Positions 28,192 to 38,639 of a stretch of DNA of 64,000 nt are shown piece by piece; position 1 is the first letter of the stretch; every line of letters starts with the position of its first letter. Source of the stretch: Aggregatibacter sp. 2125159857 (GTDB taxonomy: Bacteria; Pseudomonadota; Gammaproteobacteria; Enterobacterales; Pasteurellaceae); contig NZ_CP072548.1 in NCBI RefSeq assembly GCF_017798005.1, positions 868,001 to 932,000 on the forward strand, in the 5' to 3' direction. The notes under the pieces are model-generated. The model ran no database searches. It was given only the letters and a program-made list of their open reading frames with translations, and was not told the origin of the DNA. Position numbers and translations under genes: made by a program.

Positions 28192-29593
28192 TCAATAATC
28201 TAGGCAGTAATAACTCTCTTGTTTTACTTAAAAGCATATTTTCATTTGATGTCATTTTTTCAAAGATAACACCTACTTTTTCATAAAAGGTATTGAATAT
28301 ATTTTCATCAGGAATAACAATAAGTTCATTTTCAAGAAAATTTTTTGTTTGGAAATTGCTAATCCCTGTACTTTGTAATTGATATTCCCAAGTTTTTCCT
28401 TGTGTATAAATCATTTTTAAATGACAAGCCAGCAATACAGCAATTTTTTCATTGATTGGTGTAAATAATCTACAAAAGCTAGCAGGAATAACTGGAAGAT
28501 CAAAGTTACAAAGTAAATTTTTTGTAATTAACAATGACCGCCCTGTTGGTTGGTTTTTACTTCCTCCTGAGACTTCAATAATAATATCGCCATATTTTGC
28601 CTTACGGCTTTTCAATTTATTTTTTGTAATATATCGTTTAGGGATTGCGTCAAATTCATTTGTTTGAATATTAGGAAGATCTGTTCCTCTAAAGATAAAA
28701 ACATTTTCCGTATGTTTTTCGTCTTCTTCCTCTTTACCCCAATCCCCTCCGATTGTATTTTCTAAAAGAGAACCAAAAGGCTTAACCTCCCACCCCTTCG
28801 GCACCTCCACCCCATCAACTACCACCATCTCACACGGAAACGCTTTGGCGGTTTCGGCTAATTCGGCGTAGCGTTCAGGCTGTGTTTGTGAAAGTGTGGT
28901 CAATTCTTCGGATGTTTTTCCGCTGATTGTCTGCATGGCTGCCAGTTCTGCTTGTTCAAGGCTAAGGCCGTCTGAAAGCGCTTGGACTTTGGCACGCACA
29001 GGATCGAAATCGACAAACCAGCTTTTAAACAGGGCTTGGGCGATTTGTTCCAAGGTTTGGTTGATTTGAGTATTGAGTTCTATTTTTTTATCTAAATCAG
29101 ATAAAATTCTAGCAATTTCTTTTTGTTCTGAAAGTGGAGGTAACTTAAATTGGTATTTCGATAAATCACCAATTTTCATATTTAATTGAACAGATGTACC
29201 ACCAGATATTCCATCAATATAACCGCTAAAATGTTTTGACTTGAAAACATAATAAATAAATTGCGGATCAACTTTTTCTATTTTCAAACGTATTCTTGCT
29301 AAGCCATTATTAAAAACGGCAGGTAATTCTTCTTTTACTAGATAGCAAATACCTGTAGAACAAGTTCTTGCCATAATAATATCGTTAGGAACAAGCTGAA
29401 ATTTTTTGAAGTCTGTATCTTTAACCTCAGTATATCCCCATTTATCAAATGACTTATTTTGAGAAATATCTTGTATTCTCAAGCAACGTAAATTTGTTTT
29501 ATGTTCAACAATCGGAGCTCTACGAATAGCATCTAATCCTGTATTAATACTTTCTGTTACACCTTCTAATGTTACCATTTGCCAATCACTCAT
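28166..29593 (-). CDS. hsdS: Type I restriction-modification specificity subunit (HsdS)
   Basis: DNA-recognition subunit that fixes the bipartite target of the type I system. The 475 residues show the two-fold arrangement. The first target-recognition domain spans about residues 1-165. A conserved spacer helix follows (LPPLSEQKEIARILSDLDKK, about 155-174, then QINQTLEQIAQALFKSWFVD). The second target-recognition domain spans about 265-420, with a closing helix ending LLLPRLLNGDF. The start overlaps the hsdM stop by 8 bases, and the FRG gene overlaps its 3' end. The target sequence cannot be read from sequence. Confidence 0.93.
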   Translation of the reverse strand: MSDWQMVTLEGVTESINTGLDAIRRAPIVEHKTNLRCLRIQDISQNKSFDKWGYTEVKDTDFKKFQLVPNDIIMARTCSTGICYLVKEELPAVFNNGLARIRLKIEKVDPQFIYYVFKSKHFSGYIDGISGGTSVQLNMKIGDLSKYQFKLPPLSEQKEIARILSDLDKKIELNTQINQTLEQIAQALFKSWFVDFDPVRAKVQALSDGLSLEQAELAAMQTISGKTSEELTTLSQTQPERYAELAETAKAFPCEMVVVDGVEVPKGWEVKPFGSLLENTIGGDWGKEEEDEKHTENVFIFRGTDLPNIQTNEFDAIPKRYITKNKLKSRKAKYGDIIIEVSGGSKNQPTGRSLLITKNLLCNFDLPVIPASFCRLFTPINEKIAVLLACHLKMIYTQGKTWEYQLQSTGISNFQTKNFLENELIVIPDENIFNTFYEKVGVIFEKMTSNENMLLSKTRELLLPRLLNGDFCAHV

Positions 29594-31272
29594 ACCCCAA
29601 TCCCCCTAAATTTTTCTTAATCTCCGCTTCCAACTCTGCACTTTTCGCAAATTGTTCCTTCAAAAGCGCGGTCAGATGTTGCATTTTTTCTGCAAATGGC
29701 ACGCCGTCGTCTTCTTGTTCTGCGGTGCCGACATAGCGTCCCGGTGTGAGGACGAAGTCGTTGCCCGCAATCTCTTCTAAAGTCGCAGATTTGCAGAAAG
29801 CAGCTTGATCTTCATAGCCGTCTGATGTTTGCCAAGCATGGAGGGTGTCGGCAATTTTGGCGATGTCGTCAGCGGTGAAGTCACGCAATACGCGGTCTTT
29901 CATGTAGCCTATTTGGCGGGCATCGATAAATAACACTTCGCCTTTGCGCTTTTTGTTGCGGTTTAAAAACCAAATACAGGCGGGGATTTGGGTATTGGTG
30001 AAGAGCTGGCTGGGCAGGGCAACCATACATTCGACCAAGTCGGCATTGATGATGGCTTTGCGGATTTCGCCTTCATTGTTGGTTTGGCTGCTCATGGAGC
30101 CGTTGGCAAGCAATAATGCCATTTTGCCGTTGGGCGAGAGGTGGTAAATCATGTGTTGCAGCCAAGCGAAGTTTGCGTTGCCTTTGGGCGGCGTGCCGTA
30201 TGCCCAACGTGGGTCATCGGCCAGGGATTCGCTCCACCAATCGCTGATATTGAATGGCGGGTTTGCCATAATGAAATCCATCTTTTTGTCGATGTGTTGC
30301 GGTTGCGTGAAGCTGTCGGCGTTGTGTTTGCCGAAGTCGTAATCAATGCCGCGAATCGCCATATTCATCGCCGCCAGTTTCCAAGTGGTCGGGTTGAATT
30401 CTTGCCCGTAGATGGACACGTTGTTGATGTTGCCTTGATGGGCGGTGATAAAGCGTTCGGTTTGCACGAAGAAGCCGCCGCTGCCCATAGCCGGGTCATA
30501 CACGCGGCCGGAGTATGGCTTGAGCATTTCGACAATCAGGGAAACAATGGATTTGGGCGTGAAATATTGGCCGCCGCGTTTGCCTTCTGCTTGGGCAAAG
30601 CGACCGAGGAAGTATTCGTAAACATGGCCGAGAATGTCTTTTGCGCCTAAATGCACGGGCTCGCCGTTGTAAGTCGGGCGGGTAAAGTTGGTATCGGAAA
30701 AGAGGATAATCAGCCCGCGCAGGGTGTCCTCGTTTACGGCATAGCCGATGATGCGTTGGAGTACGCCTTTCAGTTTTTCGTTGTCTTTTTCAATGGCATC
30801 GAAGGCATCGTCAATCAGTTTTGCTACGCCGGAAAATTTCCCGCCCCAAGGTAATTCTGCACCGATGTTTAAGATGGAAACGGCTTTAATCTCGTCCCAA
30901 CGGGCTTGCTGCGGCACCCAAAACACATTGTCGGCGGTGTAGTAGTCGCGGTTTTCCAGTTCGGCGGTTAAGGTTTCTTGGTATTCTTCTTCGGTGTCGT
31001 AAAAAGTGCGGTCAAGATAAAGCGCGTTTTCAGGATCGGTTAGTTCCGTCTGAATTTTGGCTTGTTGATGGGTAAAACTGTCGGAAATGTATTTTAAGAA
31101 GATCAGACCAAGGACGATGTGTTTATAGTTAGCCGCATCAAGTTGTTGGCGGAGTTTATCGGCAGATGCCCAAAGTTTTTCATCTAATTCATTTAAAAAT
31201 GCTTGTTGTAATGCGTGATTTTCATCGACAATCTTGGTCGTCTCGTCTCGTCTCGTCTCGTCTCGCTTGCAT
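29586..31272 (-). CDS. hsdM: Type I DNA methyltransferase (HsdM), phase-variable and out of frame here
   Basis: N6-adenine methyltransferase subunit of the type I system. The intact domain part shows the N-terminal helical region (LWASADKLRQQLDAANYKHI, in frame upstream of 30926), the SAM motif (VYDPAMGSGGFF) and catalytic NPPF (ANPPFNISDWW). The natural ATG (31272, with AAAGGA upstream) is followed by five CGTCT units. From it the frame reads 16 codons to a stop, one base out of the HsdM frame. The HsdM frame itself is open back to about 31147-31150 past the repeat but lacks any ATG, GTG or TTG before GTG 30926. One more repeat unit, or two fewer, would restore a protein of about 560 residues. 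H. influenzae HindI hsdM uses the same GACGA unit. Confidence 0.9.
31239..31263 (-). repeat. Pentanucleotide repeat tract (five units) at the 5' end of hsdM
   Basis: CGTCT repeats five times on the plus strand (AGACG, a permutation of GACGA, on the coding strand), three codons after the hsdM ATG. Slippage by one unit shifts the frame, giving on/off switching. The present count leaves hsdM off. Confidence 0.93.
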
Positions 31273-31387
31273 AAATTATATCCTTTGTAAAGTGATTTTA
31301 AGAAAATGTGTGTAATTTTTGCGGTCGTTTGGCACGCTAAGCAAAGCTAGCTTAAAAAACGTTGTCTTTTTCGACCGCACTTTGTGA

Positions 31388-31996
31388 TTATTTCTGCGCC
31401 AAATAACGTTCCACCGTATCCACGATAGCTTGTGTTTGCGGATCGATTTCAATATTGACTTTTTCACCCACCGCTTTCTTGCCAATTAGCGTACGATGAA
31501 TGGTTTCCGGAATCAGGTTGACGCAGAAGCTTTGTTCACGGACTTCACCGATGGTTAAACTGATACCGTCCACAGCAATAAAACCTTTGGTTAACACATA
31601 TTTCATCATGTCTTGATTCGGCAGTTGGAACCAAATTTGCAGGTTGTTTTCGGAAGGAATGCGTTCAACGATGTCCGCGGTGCAATACACATGGCCGGAT
31701 AATATATGCCCGCCGATTTCTGTGCCCATTTGCATGGCGCGTTCGATATTGACAAAATCACCAGCCTTTAATGCGCCTAAATTAGTGATTTTCAAGGTTT
31801 CTTGCATTAAGTCGAAACTCACCAAATTGCCTTTGATTTCCGTGACGGTTAAACACACGCCATTGTGCGCAACGGACGCACCGATTTGTAATCCTTTCAG
31901 CATTTCTTGTGGCATTTCCACCACGTGTGTTCTAAAATTAGCCGCTTCTGTAATAGCCTTAATTTGTGCCGTACCTTGCACAATGCCTGTAAACAT
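31388..31996 (-). CDS. ribE: Riboflavin synthase alpha chain
   Basis: Final enzyme of riboflavin synthesis, dismutating two 6,7-dimethyl-8-ribityllumazine molecules. The 202 residues form two lumazine-binding barrels. The first starts MFTGIVQG. The second contains [20 protein letters not shown] (about residues 91-110) and ends near 190. Length is typical. The divergent neighbour mdtK matches E. coli order. Only 24 bases separate the two starts, leaving no room for an FMN riboswitch, and none is seen. Confidence 0.95.
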   Translation of the reverse strand: MFTGIVQGTAQIKAITEAANFRTHVVEMPQEMLKGLQIGASVAHNGVCLTVTEIKGNLVSFDLMQETLKITNLGALKAGDFVNIERAMQMGTEIGGHILSGHVYCTADIVERIPSENNLQIWFQLPNQDMMKYVLTKGFIAVDGISLTIGEVREQSFCVNLIPETIHRTLIGKKAVGEKVNIEIDPQTQAIVDTVERYLAQK

Positions 31997-32020
31997 AATG
32001 ACCTCGAAATCTATTTATTT

Positions 32021-33418
32021 ATGAATGTAAACTTCGTCAAAGAATATCATATTGAAGCCAAAAAATTAATTGCTATCGCCATACCGATTTTGCTTGCACA
32101 AATTGTGCAAAATTCCATGGGGATGGTGGATACCATCATGGCAGGGCGCGTGAGCGCAGCAGACATGGCAGCCATTTCCGTGGGTGCCTCCATTTGGTTG
32201 CCGTTGGTGTTATTCGGACACGGGTTGTTACTCGCCTTGCCCCCGACCATTTCCTATTTGAATGGCTCCGGTCAGCGTAAGCGGATTGCTCATCAGGTAC
32301 GTCAAGGCATCTGGATTGTGTTCTTTAGCTGCATTCCCCTCGGTTTATTGATTTATCACAGTGATGTTGTTTTGCAAAACATGGATATGGAACCACGTTT
32401 GGCAGAGATCACAAGCGGTTATTTACACGCTATGATTTGGGGCTTGCCGGGTTATTTATTAATGATTAATTTTCGTTGTTTAAATGACGGTATTGCCAAA
32501 ACCAAGCCGGCCATGGTGATTGCTTTCCTTGGTTTAATGCTCAACATTCCCCTTAACTATATTTTCATTTACGGCAAACTCGGTATTCCGGCATTTGGGG
32601 CGGTGGGCTGTGGTATTGCGACAGCAATCGTGAACTGGACGATGTGTCTTCTCATGTTGACTTATTGCATGCGCGCGAGAAATCAACGTGATTTAAAGGT
32701 CTTCGACAAGATTATCGAACGTCCGAATGTGCGTACCTTGAGAAAATTGCTGAAACTTGGGTTTCCTATCGCCATGGCGCTTTGTTGTGAAGTGGCGTTA
32801 TTTGCGTTGACTTCATTATTTCTATCCCCCCTTGGTGCTGATGTGGTGGCGAGCCACCAAATTGCCTTAAACACCAGTTCGTTTATCTTTATGTTGCCGA
32901 TGTCGATTGGTATGGCAACCACGATCCTCGTAGGGCAACGGTTAGGCGAAAAATCACCGCATGGGGCAAAATTGGTGGCCTATTCCGCCTTGGCGGTGGG
33001 ATTATCGGTTGCGATCGTGACTGCCTTTTTAACGGTGGTTTTGCGCGAGCATATCGCGGCTATTTTTGTGAAAGACATTGATGTGATTGCCATGGCAGGC
33101 ACCTTATTATTAATTGCCGCCTTATACCAATTTTCTGACACGGTGCAAGTGATTATTGGAGGCGTGTTGCGTGGGTATAAAGACACGAAGGCCATTTTGT
33201 ACATCACGCTATTTTGCTACTGGGTGGTCGGCATGCCACTGGGTTACACTTTGGCGCGCACTGATGTGATCATTACCGGTGGCATTGCAGCAAAAGGGTT
33301 TTGGATTGCCTTTATTGTGAGTTTAACCTTAGCGGCTATTTTATTAATTTATCGTCTCCGAAAAATTCAGCGATTACCTGATGACGTGCTGCTAGCGCGC
33401 TTGGAAAAATTGAAATAA
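32021..33418 (+). CDS. mdtK: MATE family multidrug efflux pump MdtK/NorM
   Basis: Sodium- or proton-coupled exporter of cationic drugs and fluoroquinolones in the inner membrane. The 465 residues form two 6-helix halves. The family patterns are visible near [17 protein letters not shown] (about residues 24-40) and in the second half around [18 protein letters not shown] (about 285-302). I start at ATG 32021; the open frame extends 38 codons further from a TTG, inside ribE, without similarity. A terminator follows. Confidence 0.93.
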   Translation: MNVNFVKEYHIEAKKLIAIAIPILLAQIVQNSMGMVDTIMAGRVSAADMAAISVGASIWLPLVLFGHGLLLALPPTISYLNGSGQRKRIAHQVRQGIWIVFFSCIPLGLLIYHSDVVLQNMDMEPRLAEITSGYLHAMIWGLPGYLLMINFRCLNDGIAKTKPAMVIAFLGLMLNIPLNYIFIYGKLGIPAFGAVGCGIATAIVNWTMCLLMLTYCMRARNQRDLKVFDKIIERPNVRTLRKLLKLGFPIAMALCCEVALFALTSLFLSPLGADVVASHQIALNTSSFIFMLPMSIGMATTILVGQRLGEKSPHGAKLVAYSALAVGLSVAIVTAFLTVVLREHIAAIFVKDIDVIAMAGTLLLIAALYQFSDTVQVIIGGVLRGYKDTKAILYITLFCYWVVGMPLGYTLARTDVIITGGIAAKGFWIAFIVSLTLAAILLIYRLRKIQRLPDDVLLARLEKLK

Positions 33419-33423
33419 AGAGA

Positions 33424-33452
33424 AGCCTGTTACTTTTGTAGCAGGCTTTTTT
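33424..33452 (+). terminator. Terminator after mdtK
   Basis: A 10-bp stem with one wobble pair (AGCCTGTTAC with GTAGCAGGCT), a TTTT loop and a following T run. Confidence 0.85.
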
Positions 33453-33498
33453 CATCTAAAGTGCGGTTGTTTTTTTGAGATGTTTTTTAGTGCTTAAA

Positions 33499-33513
33499 AG
33501 AGAATAATTCTCT
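33499..33513 (+). promoter_or_regulatory. Fur box upstream of the TonB-dependent receptor
   Basis: AGAGAATAATTCTCT is a perfect 7-1-7 palindrome and matches TGATAATNATTATCA at 10-11 of 14 positions. It lies 61 bases before the receptor ATG, where an operator would act. Iron repression is inferred. Confidence 0.65.
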
Positions 33514-33573
33514 TTTTCGGCTGAAACTTTTCAGCTATACTGTCGCCGTTTTTTGACTTGAAAAGGTAATGTT

Positions 33574-35805
33574 ATGAAATTTAAATTAAGCGTGATTTCC
33601 ACCGCACTTTTAACGGCGGTATCCATGTCTGCTTATGCGGAAGAAAAAGCGGAAAATCTTGAACAAATCACTGTTGAAGATACCGGCATTAAGCAAAACG
33701 GTTATCAAACCACCGGGACCTCTGTGGTCTCAAAAGCCGAAGTGCCTGTGCTGGATACACCGAACACGGTCAATATTCTTTCCACCCAATTATTAAAAGA
33801 TCGCAAACCTGAATCCTTAATTGATGCGCTTTACAATGTGAGTGGCGTTAGTCAAGCCAATACCTTAGGCGGCATGTTTGATTCTATTCAAAAACGCGGT
33901 TTCGGCGGCAATCGTGATAACTCGATTATGCGTAACGGCTTGCAAGCCGGACCTGCCAAGAACTTTAGCGCCACCACGGAAACCGTCGAAGTCTTAAAAG
34001 GCCCTGCCTCTGTGCTTTATGGCATTCAAGATCCGGGCGGTGTCGTTAATATTGTGACGAAAAAACCACATCAAACACCGAAATATGTGGTTGGTGGCAC
34101 ATTGGGAAATCATAGTTTGTGGGGAACACAAGTGGATTTCACCGGTGGCTTAGGCAACGGCTTTGCTTATCGTTTTATTTATGACAAACAAGAAAAGAAT
34201 TATTGGCGTAACTTCGGCAAAGTTAAAAACACCACTTACGCGCCTTCTCTTTCTTGGGAAAATGACACCACCAAAGCCTTAGTGGCGTATGAACATAAAG
34301 ACATTCTTGAGCCATTTGATCGTGGGACGAATTTATTAACGGCGACAAATTCTCTGCCGAATATTCCGGTCTCTCGTCGTTTAGACGAACCGAATAATGA
34401 AACCTCGGCAAAAACCGATAACATTGATTTTAAAGTTGAGCATAAGCTTAACGATAACTGGAAGTTAAACGCCGGTTATAACTATGCCCGTTATGAATAT
34501 TTCTATAATCAAGCGCGTATTTCGAATATTAATGTTGCAGACACACCGATTCCTGCGGTTAAAAATAAAAAGGGCGTGATCACCTCTCCGGAATTAAAAG
34601 CACGTCATGTGCGCCGTGCTATTGAGCAACAACAAGGTGATCAACGTGTGCATAGCGGAACCGTTAATGTTGTGGGTGAATTCGGTATTGGTGAGATTGG
34701 TAACCGTTTTGTCGCCGGTGTGGATGTGATGCGTAATATTCGTGAGATTGGTCCAATTTATAACCAAGGCATCATGGATTCTGACCTCAGCATTGATCAT
34801 CCAAACTATACTAATCCGGTGGCGCAGAAGAAAAACGGCAACGGTAATGCCTATCAATATAACCATCTAAAAACCCTTGGCGTTTATGTTCAGGATACAG
34901 CCTATTTAACGGATAGCGTTATTGTTACCGGTGGTTTGCGTTATGAATATTTTGACCAATTTGCCGGTCGCCATTGCTTAAATGCGGCGAATTGTGATCT
35001 GTCAAAAGGGCAAAACTTAACGAAGACCGCTAATACAGATCAACATGATGGCAAATTGTTGTATCAACTAGGCGCAGTGTATAAATTCACGCCGAATATC
35101 GCGACCTTTGCCAACTATGCGGAATCCTTCCGCCCGCAAATGAGCGTTGCAACCCCTGTGAACGGCGATTTGAAACCTGAACAAGGCAAATCCGTTGAAA
35201 TTGGTGCGAAGTATGAAAATGCTGATTTTAACGCCATGGTGTCTTTATTTAATATTAATAAACGCAATGTGGCAGAAACGGTGGGTAGCGGCGCTAATGC
35301 TGAGTTAAACATTGTTGGTAAACAACGCTCTCGTGGTGTCGAATTTGATTTAAACGGTCAACTTACCGAACGCTTGAGTGCAGCCGCAAACTATACTTAC
35401 ACGAAAGTGAAATCCCTAGAAAATGCAAAATACCCTGAGGCGGTGAATCAACAGCTTTCCGGCGTACCGAAACATCAAGCCTCCTTATTCTTGGCTTATA
35501 ATGTGGGCGAATTTGATTTCGGTAATATCCGTATTGGCGGTGGTGCCCGTTATTTGGGATCTTGGTATGCCTATACAAATAACTACGCGAAATCGTATAA
35601 AATTCCACACGCCGTGGTGTATGACGCCTTCATTGCCTACGACACCAAAATCTCCGGCAAGAAAGTGTCATTCCAACTTAACGGTAAAAACTTAACGGAT
35701 AAAACCTACTTCCCATCCACTTCAGGCAATGCAACAAACACGCTGATTCCGGTGGCGTTGGGTTATGGGCGTGAGTTTATCTTTAATACCAAAGTGGAAT
35801 TCTAA
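33574..35805 (+). CDS. TonB-dependent siderophore-type outer-membrane receptor
   Basis: Outer-membrane gated barrel of 743 residues. The signal peptide covers about residues 1-22 (ending AYA). A TonB box-like EQITVED follows at about 30-36. The plug domain contains [19 protein letters not shown] (about 138-156), typical of ferric-siderophore receptors of the FhuA/FhuE group. A 22-strand barrel follows and ends in the aromatic F (KVEF). The ligand is not deducible. The next gene is a YddA/SbmA-like ABC transporter, the same pairing as E. coli yddB-yddA and as in H. influenzae. A Fur box lies upstream. Confidence 0.9.
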   Translation: MKFKLSVISTALLTAVSMSAYAEEKAENLEQITVEDTGIKQNGYQTTGTSVVSKAEVPVLDTPNTVNILSTQLLKDRKPESLIDALYNVSGVSQANTLGGMFDSIQKRGFGGNRDNSIMRNGLQAGPAKNFSATTETVEVLKGPASVLYGIQDPGGVVNIVTKKPHQTPKYVVGGTLGNHSLWGTQVDFTGGLGNGFAYRFIYDKQEKNYWRNFGKVKNTTYAPSLSWENDTTKALVAYEHKDILEPFDRGTNLLTATNSLPNIPVSRRLDEPNNETSAKTDNIDFKVEHKLNDNWKLNAGYNYARYEYFYNQARISNINVADTPIPAVKNKKGVITSPELKARHVRRAIEQQQGDQRVHSGTVNVVGEFGIGEIGNRFVAGVDVMRNIREIGPIYNQGIMDSDLSIDHPNYTNPVAQKKNGNGNAYQYNHLKTLGVYVQDTAYLTDSVIVTGGLRYEYFDQFAGRHCLNAANCDLSKGQNLTKTANTDQHDGKLLYQLGAVYKFTPNIATFANYAESFRPQMSVATPVNGDLKPEQGKSVEIGAKYENADFNAMVSLFNINKRNVAETVGSGANAELNIVGKQRSRGVEFDLNGQLTERLSAAANYTYTKVKSLENAKYPEAVNQQLSGVPKHQASLFLAYNVGEFDFGNIRIGGGARYLGSWYAYTNNYAKSYKIPHAVVYDAFIAYDTKISGKKVSFQLNGKNLTDKTYFPSTSGNATNTLIPVALGYGREFIFNTKVEF

Positions 35806-35823
35806 TTAAATACATTCATCCCT

Positions 35824-35850
35824 AAAGGGCGTTTAACGCCCTTTCTTTTT
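35824..35850 (+). terminator. Terminator or attenuator between receptor and ABC transporter genes
   Basis: An 8-bp stem (AAAGGGCG with CGCCCTTT), a TTTAA loop and CTTTTT. It lies 10 bases before the ABC transporter start, so that gene is either read through at reduced level or has another promoter. Confidence 0.75.
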
Positions 35851-35860
35851 GGATATTCAA

Positions 35861-37606
35861 ATGGATTGGCAAACAGAAGTTAATAATAGTTTATCTTGGA
35901 TTTTGACCGCACTTTTGGGCGTGTCGGCAGTGTTGGCAGTATTAGCATTGACGCTTAAACGAACAGGCTTCGGGCAACGCTTTTGGCTGATTACACAACC
36001 TTGTGTGCAAACCTCATCGGCATACAAAATTATCGGTTTGCTTTTATTGTTGCTGACCTTGATTTTGCTGGAAGTGCGAATCAGCGTGCTGAATTCTTTT
36101 TTCTATAACGGGCTTTATACCTCGTTACAAGAACAAAAAGCCGATGCCTTTTGGTTTTTTGCCGGGCTGAATGCCTTGTTGGTGATGTTCAAAATCGTGC
36201 ATTCCATTATCAATTATTTTGTACGCCAGCTGTTTGAAATTCGTTGGTTAGAAAAACTCAATAATGAAATGCTGGTGCGTTGGTTGCGCCATAAAAATTA
36301 TTATCGTCTGAAATACGAAAAAGAATTGCCGGATAACATCGATCAACGTATCGAACAAGATGCCCGCGAATTTATTAGCGGCACGGTTACCATGCTGCAA
36401 GGCTTAATTAATTCCGTGATGTCCACCATTGAATTTACGATTATTCTGTGGGGCTTGTCAGGGATATTGGTGTTGCTCGGCGTGCCGATTCCAAAAGGCG
36501 TGGTGTTCTTTATTTATATTTTTATCATCGTCGCCACCGCACTTTCCGTTTGGATTGGACACCCACTGATTAAATTGAATTTTGATAAAGAACGATTGAA
36601 CGGGGATTACCGTTATTCCTTAATTCGCGTGCGTGATAACGCAGAAAGTATTGCATTTTACGGTGGTGAAACAAAAGAGCGGTCAAATTTACAAGCGAAA
36701 TTTCACGCTATCATTCACAACCGCTGGGTAATTGTGCGCCGTATGTTGGGATTGGACGGGTTTAATACCGGCGTGACGCAAATCGCCATGATTCTACCGC
36801 TCATGTTGCAAGCGCCACGTTTCTTTGCCGGACAGGTGAAATTAGGCGATATGCACCAAACGGTGCAAGCCTTCAATCGCCTTATGCGGGCGTTATCTTT
36901 CTTCCGTTTGTTCTATGAGGAATTCACGTTGTATCAAGCGCGTCTTAATCGTTTGTATGGTTTTTTTACCAAATTAGACGAATTGGACGGCACGGACATT
37001 CATCAACCGGTGGAGTGTTCTCATCGGGTGTCATTGCATCATTTCGGGATTAAAGACGGCAACGGAAAAGTCTTGTTGAAGGATTTGAACGTGGATTTGC
37101 AAAATGGCGATGCTTTGCTCATTCAAGGCCCGTCAGGCGCAGGAAAAACCTCGTTACTCAAAGCCATTGCGGGGATTTATCCGTTTGATACGGAAGGTCG
37201 GGTAGAGCGCCCATGTAGCAACAGCCTGTTTCTGCCTCAACGCCCGTATATGCCGCAAGGTACATTGCGCGAAGCGATTTGCTATCCGAATATTGAACCT
37301 AAACGTGGCGAATTGGAGTTGGCTATGGAGCAGTGCCGTTTGAGCAAATACATTCCGTCTCTTAACGAATCCAATGATTGGCAAGCCATTCTTTCGCCGG
37401 GTGAGCTACAACGGGTGGCGTTTATTCGCATTCTTCTGATGCAACCCGATGTGATTTTTTTAGACGAAACCACATCGGCACTGGACGAACCGACGGAAGA
37501 ATTGCTGTATAAAATTATCCGCAGCCGCTTCCCAAACATGATTATTCTCAGTGTCGGCCATCGTTGCACGTTGCAACAGTTTCATAATAAGCAGCTAGTG
37601 CTGTAA
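35861..37606 (+). CDS. ABC transporter, fused permease and ATPase (YddA/SbmA-BacA-like)
   Basis: Half-transporter of 581 residues in the inner membrane. The N-terminal transmembrane domain (about 6 helices, residues 10-330) is of the ABC_membrane_2/SbmA type. The ATPase domain has Walker A (GPSGAGKTSLL, about residues 423-433), the signature as LSPGELQRV (about 506, with P in place of the usual G) and Walker B (VIFLDETTSAL). It would work as a homodimer. The substrate is unknown; relatives handle peptides, vitamins or siderophore-linked compounds. The ATG at 35861 is preferred to an in-frame TTG 12 bases upstream. Pairing with the TonB receptor suggests import of the same ligand. Confidence 0.85.
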   Translation: MDWQTEVNNSLSWILTALLGVSAVLAVLALTLKRTGFGQRFWLITQPCVQTSSAYKIIGLLLLLLTLILLEVRISVLNSFFYNGLYTSLQEQKADAFWFFAGLNALLVMFKIVHSIINYFVRQLFEIRWLEKLNNEMLVRWLRHKNYYRLKYEKELPDNIDQRIEQDAREFISGTVTMLQGLINSVMSTIEFTIILWGLSGILVLLGVPIPKGVVFFIYIFIIVATALSVWIGHPLIKLNFDKERLNGDYRYSLIRVRDNAESIAFYGGETKERSNLQAKFHAIIHNRWVIVRRMLGLDGFNTGVTQIAMILPLMLQAPRFFAGQVKLGDMHQTVQAFNRLMRALSFFRLFYEEFTLYQARLNRLYGFFTKLDELDGTDIHQPVECSHRVSLHHFGIKDGNGKVLLKDLNVDLQNGDALLIQGPSGAGKTSLLKAIAGIYPFDTEGRVERPCSNSLFLPQRPYMPQGTLREAICYPNIEPKRGELELAMEQCRLSKYIPSLNESNDWQAILSPGELQRVAFIRILLMQPDVIFLDETTSALDEPTEELLYKIIRSRFPNMIILSVGHRCTLQQFHNKQLVL

Positions 37607-37713
37607 AGGCGCTAAAAGTGCGGTGCTTTTTTAAGCCAAATGAATAAAACATAGAAGAAACAGGTTCCCTTTTTCGTCAGAGAAAGGGAAACAAACGAAG
37701 AAAAATTAAGCAT

Positions 37714-37742
37714 AAAAAAAATCCCCCGCAAACGCGAGGGAT
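37714..37742 (-). terminator. Terminator of the tRNA-Gly transcript
   Basis: On the minus strand, ATCCCTCGC and GCGGGGGAT form a 9-bp stem with one wobble, a four-base loop and seven T. It lies 9 bases past the second tRNA. Confidence 0.9.
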
Positions 37743-37750
37743 TGTGAATT

Positions 37751-37826
<76 letters not shown>

Positions 37827-37845
37827 AGAGATTTGATGTTGAGAA

Positions 37846-37921
<76 letters not shown>

Positions 37922-38019
37922 ATTCACATCAAATGAATGAGACGGCATTATACAAATATTTTTGGGTAGTGCAAGTATAAAATCATGAAAATGATGCGCT
38001 TGTTTATATATTCGTCGAT

Positions 38020-38568
38020 TTAGTCCATCTTTAAAAAATGTTCACGATAGTAAGCGAGCTCTTTGATGGATTCGCGAATGTCGTCTAAGGCCAAATGGGT
38101 GTTTTGTTTGCTAAAGCCGTTCAGAATTTCCGGTTTCCAGCGGGCGGCTAATTCTTTTAATGTACTGACATCAAGGTGGCGATAGTGGAAGTAATCTGCA
38201 AGCTCCGGCATATATTTAAAGAGAAAGCGTTTGTCTTGTGCCACACTGTTGCCACAAATCGGTGATACCCCTTTCGGCACGTATTTTTTGAGAAAATCTA
38301 AGGTTTGTAATTCGGCGGCGCGTTCGGTTAATTTGCTGTTTTTAACACGTTCAACCAGCCCATTGGCGGTGTGAGTTTTCACGCACCAGTCGCTCATTTT
38401 ATTGAGTAATTCATCCGATTGATGGATGGCGAGTACCGGCCCTTCGGCAAGAATATTTAAATTTTTATCGGTCACAATGGTTGCGATTTCAATAATGCGT
38501 TCTTTTTCCGGATCTAAGCCTGTCATTTCAAGATCAATCCAGATCAGATTTTGTTTATCTAATGTCAT
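38020..38568 (-). CDS. orn: Oligoribonuclease
   Basis: Essential 3'-5' exonuclease that degrades RNA dinucleotides, including pGpG, at the end of RNA turnover. The 182 residues have the DEDDh layout: Asp and Glu in [10 protein letters not shown] (about residues 11-20), Asp in [10 protein letters not shown] (about 106-115) and the final His/Asp in [10 protein letters not shown] (about 157-166). Divergent rsgA and downstream tRNA-Gly genes match E. coli. Confidence 0.96.
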   Translation of the reverse strand: MTLDKQNLIWIDLEMTGLDPEKERIIEIATIVTDKNLNILAEGPVLAIHQSDELLNKMSDWCVKTHTANGLVERVKNSKLTERAAELQTLDFLKKYVPKGVSPICGNSVAQDKRFLFKYMPELADYFHYRHLDVSTLKELAARWKPEILNGFSKQNTHLALDDIRESIKELAYYREHFLKMD

Positions 38569-38639
38569 TATATAAGGTATCCTATGCGAAAATTTTCCTT
38601 ATTCTAGCGAAAAACGCGAGAAAAAACGACCGCACTTAT

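Noticed and set aside
30924..30926. GTG at 30926 as the true hsdM start
   Set aside because: It would remove the conserved N-terminal helical domain, which is encoded in frame upstream as far as the repeat tract. The phase-variable ATG at 31272 explains the locus better.
31997..32020. FMN riboswitch for ribE
   Set aside because: Only 24 bases lie between the ribE and mdtK starts, and no RFN-like sequence is present.
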